Below, piece after piece: positions 22,171 through 33,400 of a stretch of DNA of 64,000 bases. This DNA comes from Knoxdaviesia capensis. Lineage: Eukaryota; Ascomycota; Sordariomycetes; Microascales; Gondwanamycetaceae. Position 1 is the stretch's first letter. Every line of letters starts with the position of its first letter. Location of the stretch: positions 583,315-647,314 of the forward strand of contig LNGK01000003.1 of the NCBI GenBank assembly GCA_001510575.1, read 5' to 3'. The notes below the pieces were generated by a model, which had not been told where the DNA came from, ran no database searches, and saw only the letters and a program-made list of their open reading frames with translations. A program made the translations under genes and the position numbers.

Positions 22171-24033
22171 ATGGCTCCTCTCCGCCTTGTCGCTCCGTCG
22201 ACAATGACGCCCATGATGCGCCGACAACTCCTCGTCCAGAAGCGCTGGGTGCGCAACTACAGCAGCCAGCCCCATCTCAACATGCCTCCCCCCCAACGAC
22301 CCCCACAAGGCCGCAGCGGCATCATCCTGACGTTCGCCGCGGTCTTCGGCGTGTCTGCCGGCGCGGCCTACTACTACCCGACGCTGAAAGCGATGGTCGC
22401 GAACGACGACGAGGCCGCGGCGCCAACCACCACGAAGAAGGCCGCGAAAGTCAAGCCGACACCCGTCGCTGTCGAGATCGAAGCAAGCTCGCACCCGACC
22501 GCCACCGATGTGGTGCCGAAGAGCTGGGACGTGCCGGGCGTGTACATCTGGGGGTCGAACACCGGCAAGGTGGTCGATCCGGCGTCGGGCGATGCGAACG
22601 TGCGGACAGCGCGGCGGCTGCCGTTCTTCGACGGCAAGGTGCTGCGGGACCTGAAGCTGCGGCGCGAGTTTGGCGCTGCCATCACCGAGTCCGGCGACCT
22701 GGTGCAGTGGGGGACCGGCTGGTCGGCGAAGAAGCCGGAACCGGCCGTTACGCTGTCGGGGCTGGACTTGGTCAAGCTGACGCTGTCGCAGGACCGGGTG
22801 CTGGCGATGTCGTCCGACGGAACTGTGTACTCTCTGCCGGCGGCCAAGGCCGACCAGGCCTGCGGCGCGAAGGGCGTGATTCCCGCCAAATCCAGCTGGA
22901 TCCCGCTGTGGAGCTCGGCGGCGGCCACCTCGGCGGTCAGCTTCCGGAACATCACCCCCGCGGGCCTGAAGCGAGGTGAGCGGGTGGTTGACATCAGCAG
23001 CGGCCTGGAACACTGCCTGCTCCTGACGTCGGCGGGCCGAGTGTTTGCCGCGGCCTCCAGCACGTCGTCGTTCCCGACCAGCGGCCAGACCGGCATCAAG
23101 GGCCTCTCGTGGACGTCGCGGCCCGCGGGCCCCTACGACCAGGCCATGGAGATCACGGCGCTTGCGGGCCGCACCATCACGCGGATTGCCACGGGCGACC
23201 AGCACTCGGTGGTGCTCGACAAGGCCGGCGACGTGCTCACCTTTGGCGACAACACGTTTGGCCAGCTGGGCTTCGAGTCTGGCTACGGGTTGCTGAGCAT
23301 CGACACCCCTACGCCGCTGGCCCTCCTCAAGTCCAGCCCTGCTGTCGGTGGGAATGCGCCGCGCGTGACGGGTATCGCGGCGGGCGGGAATACTACGTTC
23401 TTCACCTCGACAGCTGCGCCGCGGGGGACGGTGCCGATCACCGTTAACAATCAGCCAATTGTGGCCAAGGGCACTGAGCCCGCGGCCATTGACGTGTGGG
23501 CGTGCGGTCAGGGAATCTACGGAACGTTGGGCAACGGCAAGTGGACACATGTGTCTACGGCGCCCGTCAAGGTGAAGACGCTATCCGCGCTGGTAGAGTT
23601 TGACGAGGCCAAGGGCATGCTGACCGCCATCAAGCCGGCGTACATCAGCGTTGGCGCCACGCACGCGGCAGCCGTGCTCGGCGACGCGCCCACTGGGTCG
23701 TCGAGCACCGGCTGGTGCTCCGATGTGATGATGTGGGGCGGCAACGAGTTCTTCCAGCTCGGCACCGGCAAGCGGGCCAACGCCAACCTGCCGGTGTACG
23801 GCGCGCCGCTTGACGCCGCCCCGGCGGTGACTACTGACGCCGCGGCTGCTACGGCGACGGTTGGCGAGATCCAGCGGCTGCAGCTTGCGCGGAGCCGGCC
23901 GGTGCAGGTAGCGGCCGACAGCGGCAAGAAGGCGCACAAGGTGCTGATGGACCAGCGCGTGGTGTGCGGCGAGTACGTGACGGCGGTTTATGCGGGCGCG
24001 GGTGGCCGGGTCATCTCGCTGTCGAATCCGTAA
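22171..24033 (+). CDS. FMP25: Fmp25-like mitochondrial RCC1-repeat protein
   Basis: A single exon of 620 residues. The N terminus is basic and hydroxylated (MMRRQLLVQKRWVRNYSS), a matrix-targeting type, followed by one membrane segment at about 50-70 (IILTFAAVFGVSAGAAYYY). The rest is a series of RCC1-like beta-propeller repeats, for example VYIWGSNTGKV, HSVVLDKAGDVLTFGDNTFG, VWACGQGIYGTLGNGKW and MMWGGNEFFQLGTGKR. Fmp25-type proteins sit in the inner mitochondrial membrane and have been linked to respiratory complex III assembly. Start choice is the first ATG after a short leader. A 464-codon antisense frame is a shadow of GC-rich codon use. Assignment rests on the presequence + membrane anchor + RCC1 architecture. 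Confidence 0.88.
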   Translation: MAPLRLVAPSTMTPMMRRQLLVQKRWVRNYSSQPHLNMPPPQRPPQGRSGIILTFAAVFGVSAGAAYYYPTLKAMVANDDEAAAPTTTKKAAKVKPTPVAVEIEASSHPTATDVVPKSWDVPGVYIWGSNTGKVVDPASGDANVRTARRLPFFDGKVLRDLKLRREFGAAITESGDLVQWGTGWSAKKPEPAVTLSGLDLVKLTLSQDRVLAMSSDGTVYSLPAAKADQACGAKGVIPAKSSWIPLWSSAAATSAVSFRNITPAGLKRGERVVDISSGLEHCLLLTSAGRVFAAASSTSSFPTSGQTGIKGLSWTSRPAGPYDQAMEITALAGRTITRIATGDQHSVVLDKAGDVLTFGDNTFGQLGFESGYGLLSIDTPTPLALLKSSPAVGGNAPRVTGIAAGGNTTFFTSTAAPRGTVPITVNNQPIVAKGTEPAAIDVWACGQGIYGTLGNGKWTHVSTAPVKVKTLSALVEFDEAKGMLTAIKPAYISVGATHAAAVLGDAPTGSSSTGWCSDVMMWGGNEFFQLGTGKRANANLPVYGAPLDAAPAVTTDAAAATATVGEIQRLQLARSRPVQVAADSGKKAHKVLMDQRVVCGEYVTAVYAGAGGRVISLSNP

Positions 24034-25720
24034 TGTTGTGCGTGTGTTTGATGTAAAATAGGTGCTGCTTTCTTCATGTTTTGGTCTGGTTGGGCTGAGG
24101 TTGTACGTGTTTTGTGTATAATGTGTTTACAATGTACAGATAGATTTGTATCGGCTGGGGCTACAAGGGCTTGAAGACACAATCGGAGTCGTGTACGATG
24201 CAGAATAATAATACTCACAACTTTCAATAGGCAAGATAAGCTTGAAGCTTGAAGGCGTTTGCGTGATATGCAGCGTGCGTTTGTGAAGTGTTGAGTGAGC
24301 CGTCCGTGGTAAGGAGAAGCTCGTTCCATCAGCCAAGCAACGAGCAGGACGGCAAACACCTGTGACAGGCCGACGGAAACGACTCACCAGGTTCTACCGC
24401 TCGTGGATGCATGCATCGCCGCCAAGTCTGCATACAAACACACACAACATGCGTCTACACAAACGGGACAAGAATTGTTCCCAATCTTTGGCATCTCTAG
24501 AGTCCCAAACGGGGGAGAATCGGGAGAGACTTCCTAAATCAAGGGGTTTTAATCTGCTTAGTGGTTTCCGTAAAATGGAAAAGGCAACTCTTCACCGTGG
24601 GAGGTTTGGTAGGTGATGGTCGTGGCGACTAAGGGTATTTTGCTTTTTGATGAAGAAGAAAGGAAGAAAAGAAAAAGAGGAACACAGAATGTGGGAGGAA
24701 AAATCTGCGGGAGCCGTCTTTTATAGGCGTTTGAAAAAAAACCCCCCGAAAAAAACTGAAGAAAAAAAAAAGGCCTGGCGCCTAACTTCTCAGGCACGGA
24801 TTTTCTGTCAATTTCTAGTCAAGATCCACGTGATGCATTTGACCAGCTTAACCCTAAACCCTGATGCAACCTCCCATTCCAAAAAACCTCTTCACCCCTT
24901 TCCTTTAGATCTCTTGTTTTGAGTTCCGGCCCTGTGTGCAACACCCACAATGTTTGCCTCTATGGCTCGGTCTGATTCTCGTTGAACTCATCTAGTTTTC
25001 CGTCGTCGTGCAACTTCACGTATCCACGTTCCTCCCACCTCCGCATCTGCAGCTGGTTGAGCTGCTCGCAAAGTGCCGATATCACTGAGAGGTGTTTCTT
25101 CCCTGGGTGTTTTCGAAGACCCCTCCATCGGTATTTGCTTCACCTTCGGTGTCTGGGGAAGCCTGGATGGTGAGAGTCCGTTAGGCGTAGTCCAGCATGT
25201 TTGCGGCTGCTCGCCCCTTTGATTCCAACGCCTTGAAATACGTCTCGATGCCGCGGCTCTGAAGCTCGGTGGCGCGACTCGCCACATGGAATTTGGAATG
25301 AGGTGCTTGATGTCAGAGAGCAAGGCGTCCGGGCCCCGAATGTCAACTATGGTTGACTTGAGCAGAGTGGCGCCTTCTCGAAAGCAATTTGCAACATCTT
25401 GATCGCCTGTGATAGGCACTGAACAGCCCTCGGCGAAGAAGGGAGGCATCCTTGAGTTAGAGTGTCTCCGGATCAGGCACGTTGTCGCCATAGAGCGTAT
25501 TGGCTGGACTCTTGGCTTCAGGGTGTCGTGTTTTCCGGGAGAAATGCAGAGAACCCTAATGGATCACCTGCATCACCGCTGTGCGTCTTACTGTGTGGAC
25601 TTGGGAGCATTCAGTTTCTTGCGAGTTGCATAAACGCGCACTGGTACATAAGGAGACCGAAGAGGAACCGTGACTTCTCCAGCCTTTTCGGAGAGTTTTA
25701 ATTAATTTTATCTCAGGCCT
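24034..25720. other. intergenic, no supported gene
   Basis: Holds AACCCTAAACCCT (24850-24862) and AACCCTAA (25552-25559). An open frame of 167 codons on the minus strand (25491-24988) has no recognisable domain and no clear promoter or splice context; I do not call it. Confidence 0.45.
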
Positions 25721-28700
25721 TCAGGCCCCCCCCCCCGCCTTGCCCTGTTCCAAGTCCTCCTCCTTCTTCCCCCTTTTAAACCCCCAGTCCCAGTTGGTCG
25801 GCAGACTCACGCGACCAACCATATCGACAAGCTCACCCCAAAAGTCTGCCATAGCATGCTTGCCCACCACGACGCCGCATACAGTGCCGATGACGACGGT
25901 CACCGGCACCGCAATGGCCCAGTACTGGCGCTGCAGGTCAGCCCACGTCATGTGGAGGTTGTCGATGCCGCCGCTCATGCTCATGTACGACGTGACGAAG
26001 CTGAGCGGCAGGAAGATCACCGTCAGGATCGTGAAGATGGTCACCGCCTTGCTGTAGTCCGCCTGGAGGATCTCCATCTCCTCGCGCAGCTGCGTGCGCA
26101 GTTTCAGGCACGTCTCGCTGAGCTGCTTGTTGCCGGCCGCGGCCGCGTTGTATTTCTTCGTGGCTTCTTGGATGAACCGCCCGGTGATGGTCGCGCGCTG
26201 CTTCTCCCGCAGGAGGTTGCACAATCCCATTGCGTAGGTCTCTGGCGTCAGGACCGCGTAGAAGTGTGTGACGGTCTTCCGCATCCAGTCGTTCAATACG
26301 GGTAAGAGTCGGATTTCTTCGTTTAGCGCCCGGATTTCGGTGAGGAGGTGCTGGTTTGGATGACTCTCAATTTTGGACCTCTATATTGGTGAATAGCAGC
26401 AGGTGAAGGTTAGTTGGCGCCATACACACGGCTTGGAGTCAAGCGACAGTCAAAGGATCAACTCACCAGACTATCAATATATCCTTCATAAAGCTAGTCC
26501 AATGCATGTTTTCCGTATACAGGCACGTGGAGCAGATTGTCCACAATTTTAGCAGCAAGGTAGTGTGTCCCAACAACTCTGGGAAAGTTATCAGGGTCGC
26601 CGTTCTTCTCGTCTTCCGCGTTGCCTTGAACATCAGTGGTACTATTCCGTCGGCGGGTAATGGTGCCCTTGGCCTTGCTAAGCAACTCATTAGCGGCTCG
26701 CCCCCCGTCTTCGAGAGCTCTAAAGCACTCCATGAAACCCGTCCGTTGAACCGACTGTTTCTCATGCTGGCATGCCAGATGATACTGTTGGTAGATCTGG
26801 ATCGCGATCTGCGCGGTTCCAATCAGGATGGCCACGATAATGATGAAGGCGTCGGTCAGGTCGAGCGGTGGCCCTTGGCCTGGCGCCTGGAAGCCGTCTT
26901 CGGCGTGCAATACAGCCTTCTGTATTGCCAGTATCCTGTCTAGGAAGTGCGACATTATTTTGTAGACACTCAAGATTAGCAAGCTCAGGTTTCTTCGAAA
27001 TCGCATGGCGTAGGCCCTTTTCCCCACGGAGATCACCCTGTTTCTGGTTGAAGGTAACTTGAGAGATGCGTCCGGGACCGAGTGAAATTGCCCAAGATGA
27101 GTCAACGCTGCTTCAGGAGTCCGGTACTCTGTAAATGTCGAACAATCTTGGCATTGCACTTGAGCGGAACTCTGCAAAGCGGGGAAGGGTTCAGGGGCGA
27201 TTACCCATGCTTTTGGTTCCGTCAAGCTTCGGTTCCTGGTGCTGGCTTGTCCCACCCTATCAATAAACTGCACGATATTGGCGTCCAGAAGTTTCTAGTA
27301 CATGTGGAAATTGAGAAACATGGTTAGCAAGGTTCGATGCCAGCCAAAGTCACCTGGAAATAGATTCTTTGCATCTTCTTCCACTCACCTCCCTGATGAC
27401 TTGCAGAGAGCCAAAAAACTTCTTGCTTAGAGTGCTATCAAAATCCTCCAATATAAATGCCCTCCAGCAGAGGAGCGATGCATGCAGGATCTCGTGGACA
27501 AGAGAGTCGTTTTTTTCAGGGCCCTTCGACGAGACCGAAGAAGCCGCTGGTTCTTTACGAGTGTCGTTCCAGCCCTGCCTGAAGGTTGTATACGTGGTGT
27601 CCGGAATGTTGTAGAGTGAAAAACCAGAACATCTCATGATAGTATCTTTCAAGGATTTAACATAATCAACTGACTTCTCCCTGCCCTGGAGCTGGAAGAC
27701 CGCCCGCTCAATCTCGGGAATCCGCTCCTGGAGACATTCGCCCGGGTCTCTGTCGATTTCTGACGTCGAATCAGGCCAGACAAATATCGGGGGAATCTGC
27801 TTGTTGAGGTGAAGGATCTCCAGTGTGGTTACCGCGGGCTCCTTGGGCCTTTCTTCGAGAGGTGTGCGGAGATTCCCCGGTGGAAAGCGTGAGCGCCTCT
27901 TAATTGTCTTAGGTCCCCGCGTAGAGACATAACCCAGCTTGATATATACTTTTGTTTGACTAGGTCTGCGTTCCCTACCTAGCCGTGAGGCATGCTGTGG
28001 CTTCGTTTCAGACGAATCAGCAAGGGGAGGCTCTTCAGTGTCGTTAGTGCCGGTGATAGGATCGGCAATAGAAACGCGAATGAGCGGGAACTGCTTGGCT
28101 TCACAACATTCAGCCCAGATTTCGGTGGTGAAGGGGTCCGTGTTTATGGTCTCTAGCAGAATGTCGGAGGTGGCAACTTCAAGGGCGAGCTTTTTGATAA
28201 TTTCAACTTTGAGCTCCTCCATGGTCATGAAAGTTAGCTAAAATATCAGTACCATTTAGTGGCCGCAGTTACACAAGGAGAAATAAAAGAAAATATACCT
28301 CCAAGGTGCTACACATATCTGACCTGACATATGCGCGTTCATTGTTCTTATCGATGACCTGAATGTACATTGGGAGCAAGGTAAGGTCTCTCTGGGGCTC
28401 GTCCTGAATGTGAATGGCATTTCGTGTGAGAGTGTCTCGGTCGACGTCCCCATAGGTAAGGAGGCCGTAGTTGGTGACCAGAAGCCACACTTGACTGATC
28501 AAGACAACATGGTCATGCTGTAGGCCCTGGTTCTTTCGAAACATTTGATTTTTATCGTGGTTGTTAGATGAAGGCCGAGACTGTCTAAGAGCATTGCACA
28601 GCGGTCTGGCAGTGGCGCGGTGTTTCTCCGGCCAGTGGTTCTCGCCGCCGGTTTCTGGCGGCTTCAGTGGACCGGTCCGGAGATATGGAACCGATGCAAA

Positions 28701-29769
28701 CACAGCCGATGACAAAACCGGAGGCTGGCACTGGGTATCACAACGTTGAACCGTTCCAGGCTGGATGATCCATTCAGGGTGATGCCTCTTATCTATGATG
28801 GCTTGAATCAGGCCATGAATGACGCTCCGTGGAAGAAAGCCGTGGTGAAGGGTCAAAATCGCAGCATCCTTCGTATATATCAGAGATACAGTTAGAATGA
28901 TGGAAGTCTGGGTATATCAAGCTCAGGTGTCACTTTGGTTTTCCTGGCTGCTTACCTCGAACTCGGACAAATTCATATGATTAGGTCGTGCCCGGACATG
29001 ACTACTAGTTGTTGTTGGTCAGTAACTCAAGGTGCTAGTGTGAACTGAAAATCAAAAAAGGAAAATGGAAATCAGTTCTTACACCCATTTGACACGGCCA
29101 TCGCCAACACCAGCCATGACATCTGACTGTCTCGTGGTCAAGGTGGTACCAATAACCTCGATCATAGATCCAAGGTTGGACTTGCCATCCGGCCGTACAC
29201 GGATAGTCTTGATATCCAGCGGGTGCATGTCAAGCTTTGGCGTCGGCTGATCCGAGTTAATCTTGTCGGTATCGGCCACACAAGTAATCACAAGATCATT
29301 TTCGGCGACTAGCTTCTCGCTGCTAACTTCAACAGATGGGGATAGAGTGCCCGGGGCGGTCTGCTTTTGGCGGGGAACTGTACCAACGTTCGTGGCTGCC
29401 GGAAGCTTTCGAGCGTTCCGGTTGGCAGGGGAATCTAGCAGGCATTGAAATGTTATCTGCCTGTCTATCCCACGTTAGCCAGGGGCTTTGAGTCTTCTGC
29501 GTCCCTGAATGTTCTGGGGTGTCTGTGAGTGCAGCTACGTGCATGAACGGCTGTTCTGTGTCATTTCCCGATGTCGGCTCTTGTGCCGGTACTGAGCTTC
29601 GTGGAAAGCGGGCTTGGGCAATCGATAGGGAACTTGGCGGCGGCTCTGTAACAGCGTCGGGCCCCGTCACGATGTCTTGCGGTGCAGCCAACACGGGCGG
29701 TCCTTGGCTGGAGGTCTCGTGTCCGTTTGCTGATGGCTGAGATGAGCCAGTTCCCGGCAGCTGCTGCAT
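25721..29769 (-). CDS. CorA-like membrane protein, eight exons
   Basis: Exons 29769-29539, 29456-29083, 29001-28956, 28868-28299, 28237-27389, 27294-26643, 26578-26467 and 26378-25721 join in frame to 1163 residues. The C terminus is a CorA/ZntB-type module: a long helix (about 945-1080) leading to TIFTILTVIFLPLSFVTSY, then a loop and YWAIAVPVTVVIGTVCGVVV, two pore-type membrane helices. The usual GMN filter after the first helix is replaced by SMSGG, so Mg2+ transport is doubtful. An extra hydrophobic segment (DAFIIIVAILIGTAQIAI) lies near residue 780. N-terminal parts include ARPNHMNLSEFEDAA and HDHVVLISQVWLLVT, resembling other large fungal CorA-like proteins. The first exon-intron boundary and the 64-nt intron at 26642-26579 (weak GTACCA donor) are least certain; without the latter the frame meets TAG at 26494. 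Codon use is less GC-biased than neighbours. The stop is reached through an 11-G tract. Confidence 0.7.
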
Positions 29770-32700
29770 TGTATGAATAACGTCGAAACAGATGGAGAAA
29801 GAAAATCAGTTTTCATTGGTACGAGCTTCAAAGAACGATGGCCAGAAAAAGAAGACAGAATTCCCAGATCGGAGGAGGGAAGGATACTAGTATAGCAAAA
29901 GTGAGAACGAACAGGCAAGGCAATCCAAAGCCCAGCCATAAAGTTCCGCTAGATACTTCGCCTCACCTGAACAATATATGCAATGCATCCAACGTCCAGC
30001 TCATTTCAGCTCGTTGGATGGTAGAGTTGCAATGACACATTGCAGGATCCGTTGCATTCGTCCAGCTACACCCTTTTTGTAGATATCTGATAAGATCAGG
30101 GTGAATGTTTATCCAGCTAGGGTATGATGATAAGTGCATTGCAGTGTTACACAGAGCCTGAGAAGCCGACATCCGTCAGAGGAACGGGGAGTATGTGTGC
30201 AAAGGTGACAGAAAAACTGTCCGAATGAGGCAAAAATCCTGGCATAGCTAGCCCCATAACCGGTACGGAGCGGGCGCCGACTTGCTGATAAGAATAATGT
30301 GACTGGAAGCTTCTGGGTAGCCACCATCAGCTTGAAAAGTGCAGACACACCACACCACTCAGTGGTTTCGCAGCAGATGGTGAGGCTGATGAGACGTCGT
30401 CCAGTATTGTTGCACGCAACAAGATCCGCAGCGGCAAAAGGAGCCCCAATGGAACGTCAAGGGTATTCGGATGGCTGGCTGTTGCGTATACGGAGATTGG
30501 CAGAGCACAACACTTACCGGCAATACATGCTCGTTTGGGCCGGTCGGAAACGGCGGTGATAGTGGTGTCAATATCATAGATCTCTCCTGTGATACTTTGC
30601 CCGAGCCATGAATCACCGGCGGTTGTGAATTCTCGGCCGGGATCTCCCATGCAGGTCCACGCGACATCTCCACTCTTCGGCTGTCGAGATCTTGTTCAAT
30701 TGCATTCTGGAATGGCTTTGGGGGGCTAGCAGCCCAAAAGGGCGGGCTGAACGGTCATGTGAAGTCCACCAAGTCTATAATGAAGCTGCGCTTAGACGCG
30801 ACATGGCATATTAGGAGTAGGAGAGCTGCCTGATCAGGATAGCGTTGAAGACCGCTAGAAGAGCGGAAGAACGGAAGAAAACAGGGAGTGTAGGGTGCCG
30901 GGCTCTCGGGACCCAGAACAATCTCACAACGGGCGACTTGATATATCTTGAAATAGTAGAGACGGGACGATGAAATATATCGGTGAAATATGTCCTGTGT
31001 GCTTTCATAATCCATCCGAAGGAGACGGAGCACAATACGGAAGGAGACGCATTCCTGAAACAAGAAGTGAGAAACGGAAGTGACGACTGACGAGTCGAAG
31101 CGAACCAAATCAACGGCATCTGATCTTTTCTGTTCTCCTTTCTCTTTCTTCTTTTCACATCTCTTCTTCTCTCATCGCCATCACCACTTTTCCCTCCCGC
31201 GTTCCACATGCAAATCCCAGCAAACAGAATATCAAAAGAAAATCTCGTCTATTTTATTGGGTAATGGTTCCTCTCCCGCCCCCCTGCACTGACTATTGTC
31301 CACAGCCCTGGCTCCGGCCGTGCTCATTGGTTAGTTAGTTGGTCACTTTGGCTCCAGACACACCTCCAACACGCACGCCTCTTCAGCCAATCCGACGCAG
31401 TGCAACAGATGCAAACACTGTACCGCAGGTAAGACAACCCGACCCGAAGGGCTAACCTAATCATAAGGCAGCGAAATTTCCGCGATCGGGAAGCCCTGGC
31501 TACCAGTATCATGCATGTCTAGGATCTTTGACTCTCGTTTGGTCGTCGGGGCCGTCGTGCCGCCTTTGATTCATCTTCCAGTCTTTTGACGAAATCTGTC
31601 GGCGGCGAACCTCGATCTGTCCTTTTCTTCTGTGTTCTTCTTTGGGACTCCGGTTGTTTGGCTGCTCCTATCTTCGCCGATAAACCAACTGTCCGTTCCC
31701 GCTTCGACTCCAATCTTATCTCAACTCGTACACACCCTCTTCGCCCCCTTTTCCCTTCTCGTTCAAGGTTTTACATAGCCGGCTAGCAGGAAAAAAAAAA
31801 GTCCAGGATCCAACACACCCCCGCCCGTCCCACTTCAAATCCTCATCTGAGCCTGTCATCTGCCTCGCCCTCGCCCTCCCGTCATCGAGTTCACAGAGAG
31901 TGTGGCGGAAGAACGGACATTGTCGCTTTTCACAGAGAGCAGTCAGACGATGCCGATTCTTTGACTTTATACAGTTTATCTATATATATATGCCGTTCAC
32001 CCCAAACGATATCAACTTGCATCTCAACAGAATCATGATCAACACAACCACCGTTAGGCCGACTCTCACCAAACCCATTTACATGCTCCCCTAACAGGAT
32101 AAAGCCGATATCTGCCTGCAGATTGCAATGAGGGGAAAGAGTCCCACACGCATCTGCAAGTCAGTGAGTGACCCGGACGGAACAGAAAAGAGGGCACATG
32201 AGTGATTTGGAAGTTCAAAATAAGCGAAACATTCAGTCATCGCTCCGCGGAACGGCTGCAGGAACCGTCAAGTTTGATAGGTTGCTGGCCATTCTGCCAC
32301 CCTTTGGTTTCTTTTGAACTTTGGTTTCTGCATCCTTCGTCTTTTTTTTCCTCTTGATGATCGGCGGTGAACACTTTGCTGGGAAGATCTTACCGCGTCT
32401 AGAGGTGATCTCACGGTTTCACCCATTTTAGGGGGGCTTTTTAGTTGCCTCACACCCACACCCTCTCATACACCCTTTTCTTCCCTTTTTCTCTCCCCGG
32501 TTCTTCCTCTTCTAGGTTAGAATTTCTATCTTTTATTCCTTTTTATCCCTTTGCATTTTCCCTCTTCCTTATAACTATATCTATACCACCTTTCAAGCAT
32601 TCCTTTCCCTCTGTTTGCCTGTCTTATGGTCCTGGCTTGGTATTGTGATATTCCTTCCTTAGTCTTTTCGCTAAATTACGGAACATTTAGAGTTTTCCTC

Positions 32701-33400
32701 TCCTTTATATCCTTTATTCTTGTGAAAGAATCTAGCCCTGTTTCGCCTTTTCTTGCCCTTCCCCCCCCCCCCCCCTTTTTTTTTTTTCTCTTTACACTTC
32801 CTTCCTCTCTTCTTTTTCGCTTTTCCCTCTCATCATCACCAAATCACAATCTCATTTCCCCTATATTCTACCCCTGTCTCGCCTCCTCCCTGGACTGTTC
32901 CGCACTTACATGCATGCATGTCCCGAGACCCTGATACCGAGTCTAGTCTTGTGTGTACATTAGTCTCTCTTTTTTTCTCCGTACTTGTCAGTATAAGTTT
33001 CCTGCCCTCTTCCCTGCGACGTCCACCAGAAAGTGTGGTCGCCGGTTTCTATCCGATCCTCCTAGCGTGTTGCACTCTGTCGCCATCCTTGATTTCTCTC
33101 TCATTTCACACCCACACAGTCATACTTACAAGTTTTATTCGTCATCGAACAGTCAACGAGACAACTCGATTCATCGCGACTCCTTGTTCACGACGCTTCT
33201 TTTTCTCTCAACGCGACCTCTTTTTTGACCTTCCTGAGTTTGCACCCACCATTCGCATTTCTCTATAAGGCCGGGCGAGACGCGACCATCGCCGACAACC
33301 CGCCACAGGGCACATTTCCGCGACACACCGAACAGGTTACCCTCCTTAAGCCGTCCATCCACGACCACAGAGCCTGNCCCCCCCCCCCCCCCCACACACA
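29770..33400. other. intergenic DNA and pyrimidine-rich leader of the phosphatase gene
   Basis: 29770-32430 shows no coding signal; an 8-bp inverted repeat ATCCAACG/CGTTGGAT lies at 29987-30019. From about 32440 to 33300 the top strand becomes strongly C/T-rich, with a C15T9-type homopolymer near 32761-32789, and an ambiguous base plus a C tract at 33377-33392, just before the ATG. Confidence 0.5.

Noticed and set aside
22156..23550. 464-codon minus-strand frame opposite FMP25
   Set aside because: Low-complexity Arg/Gly-rich shadow; the plus strand has clear RCC1 repeats.
24988..25491. 167-codon minus-strand frame
   Set aside because: No domain, no codon bias like the neighbours and no splice or promoter context; may be chance or a relic.
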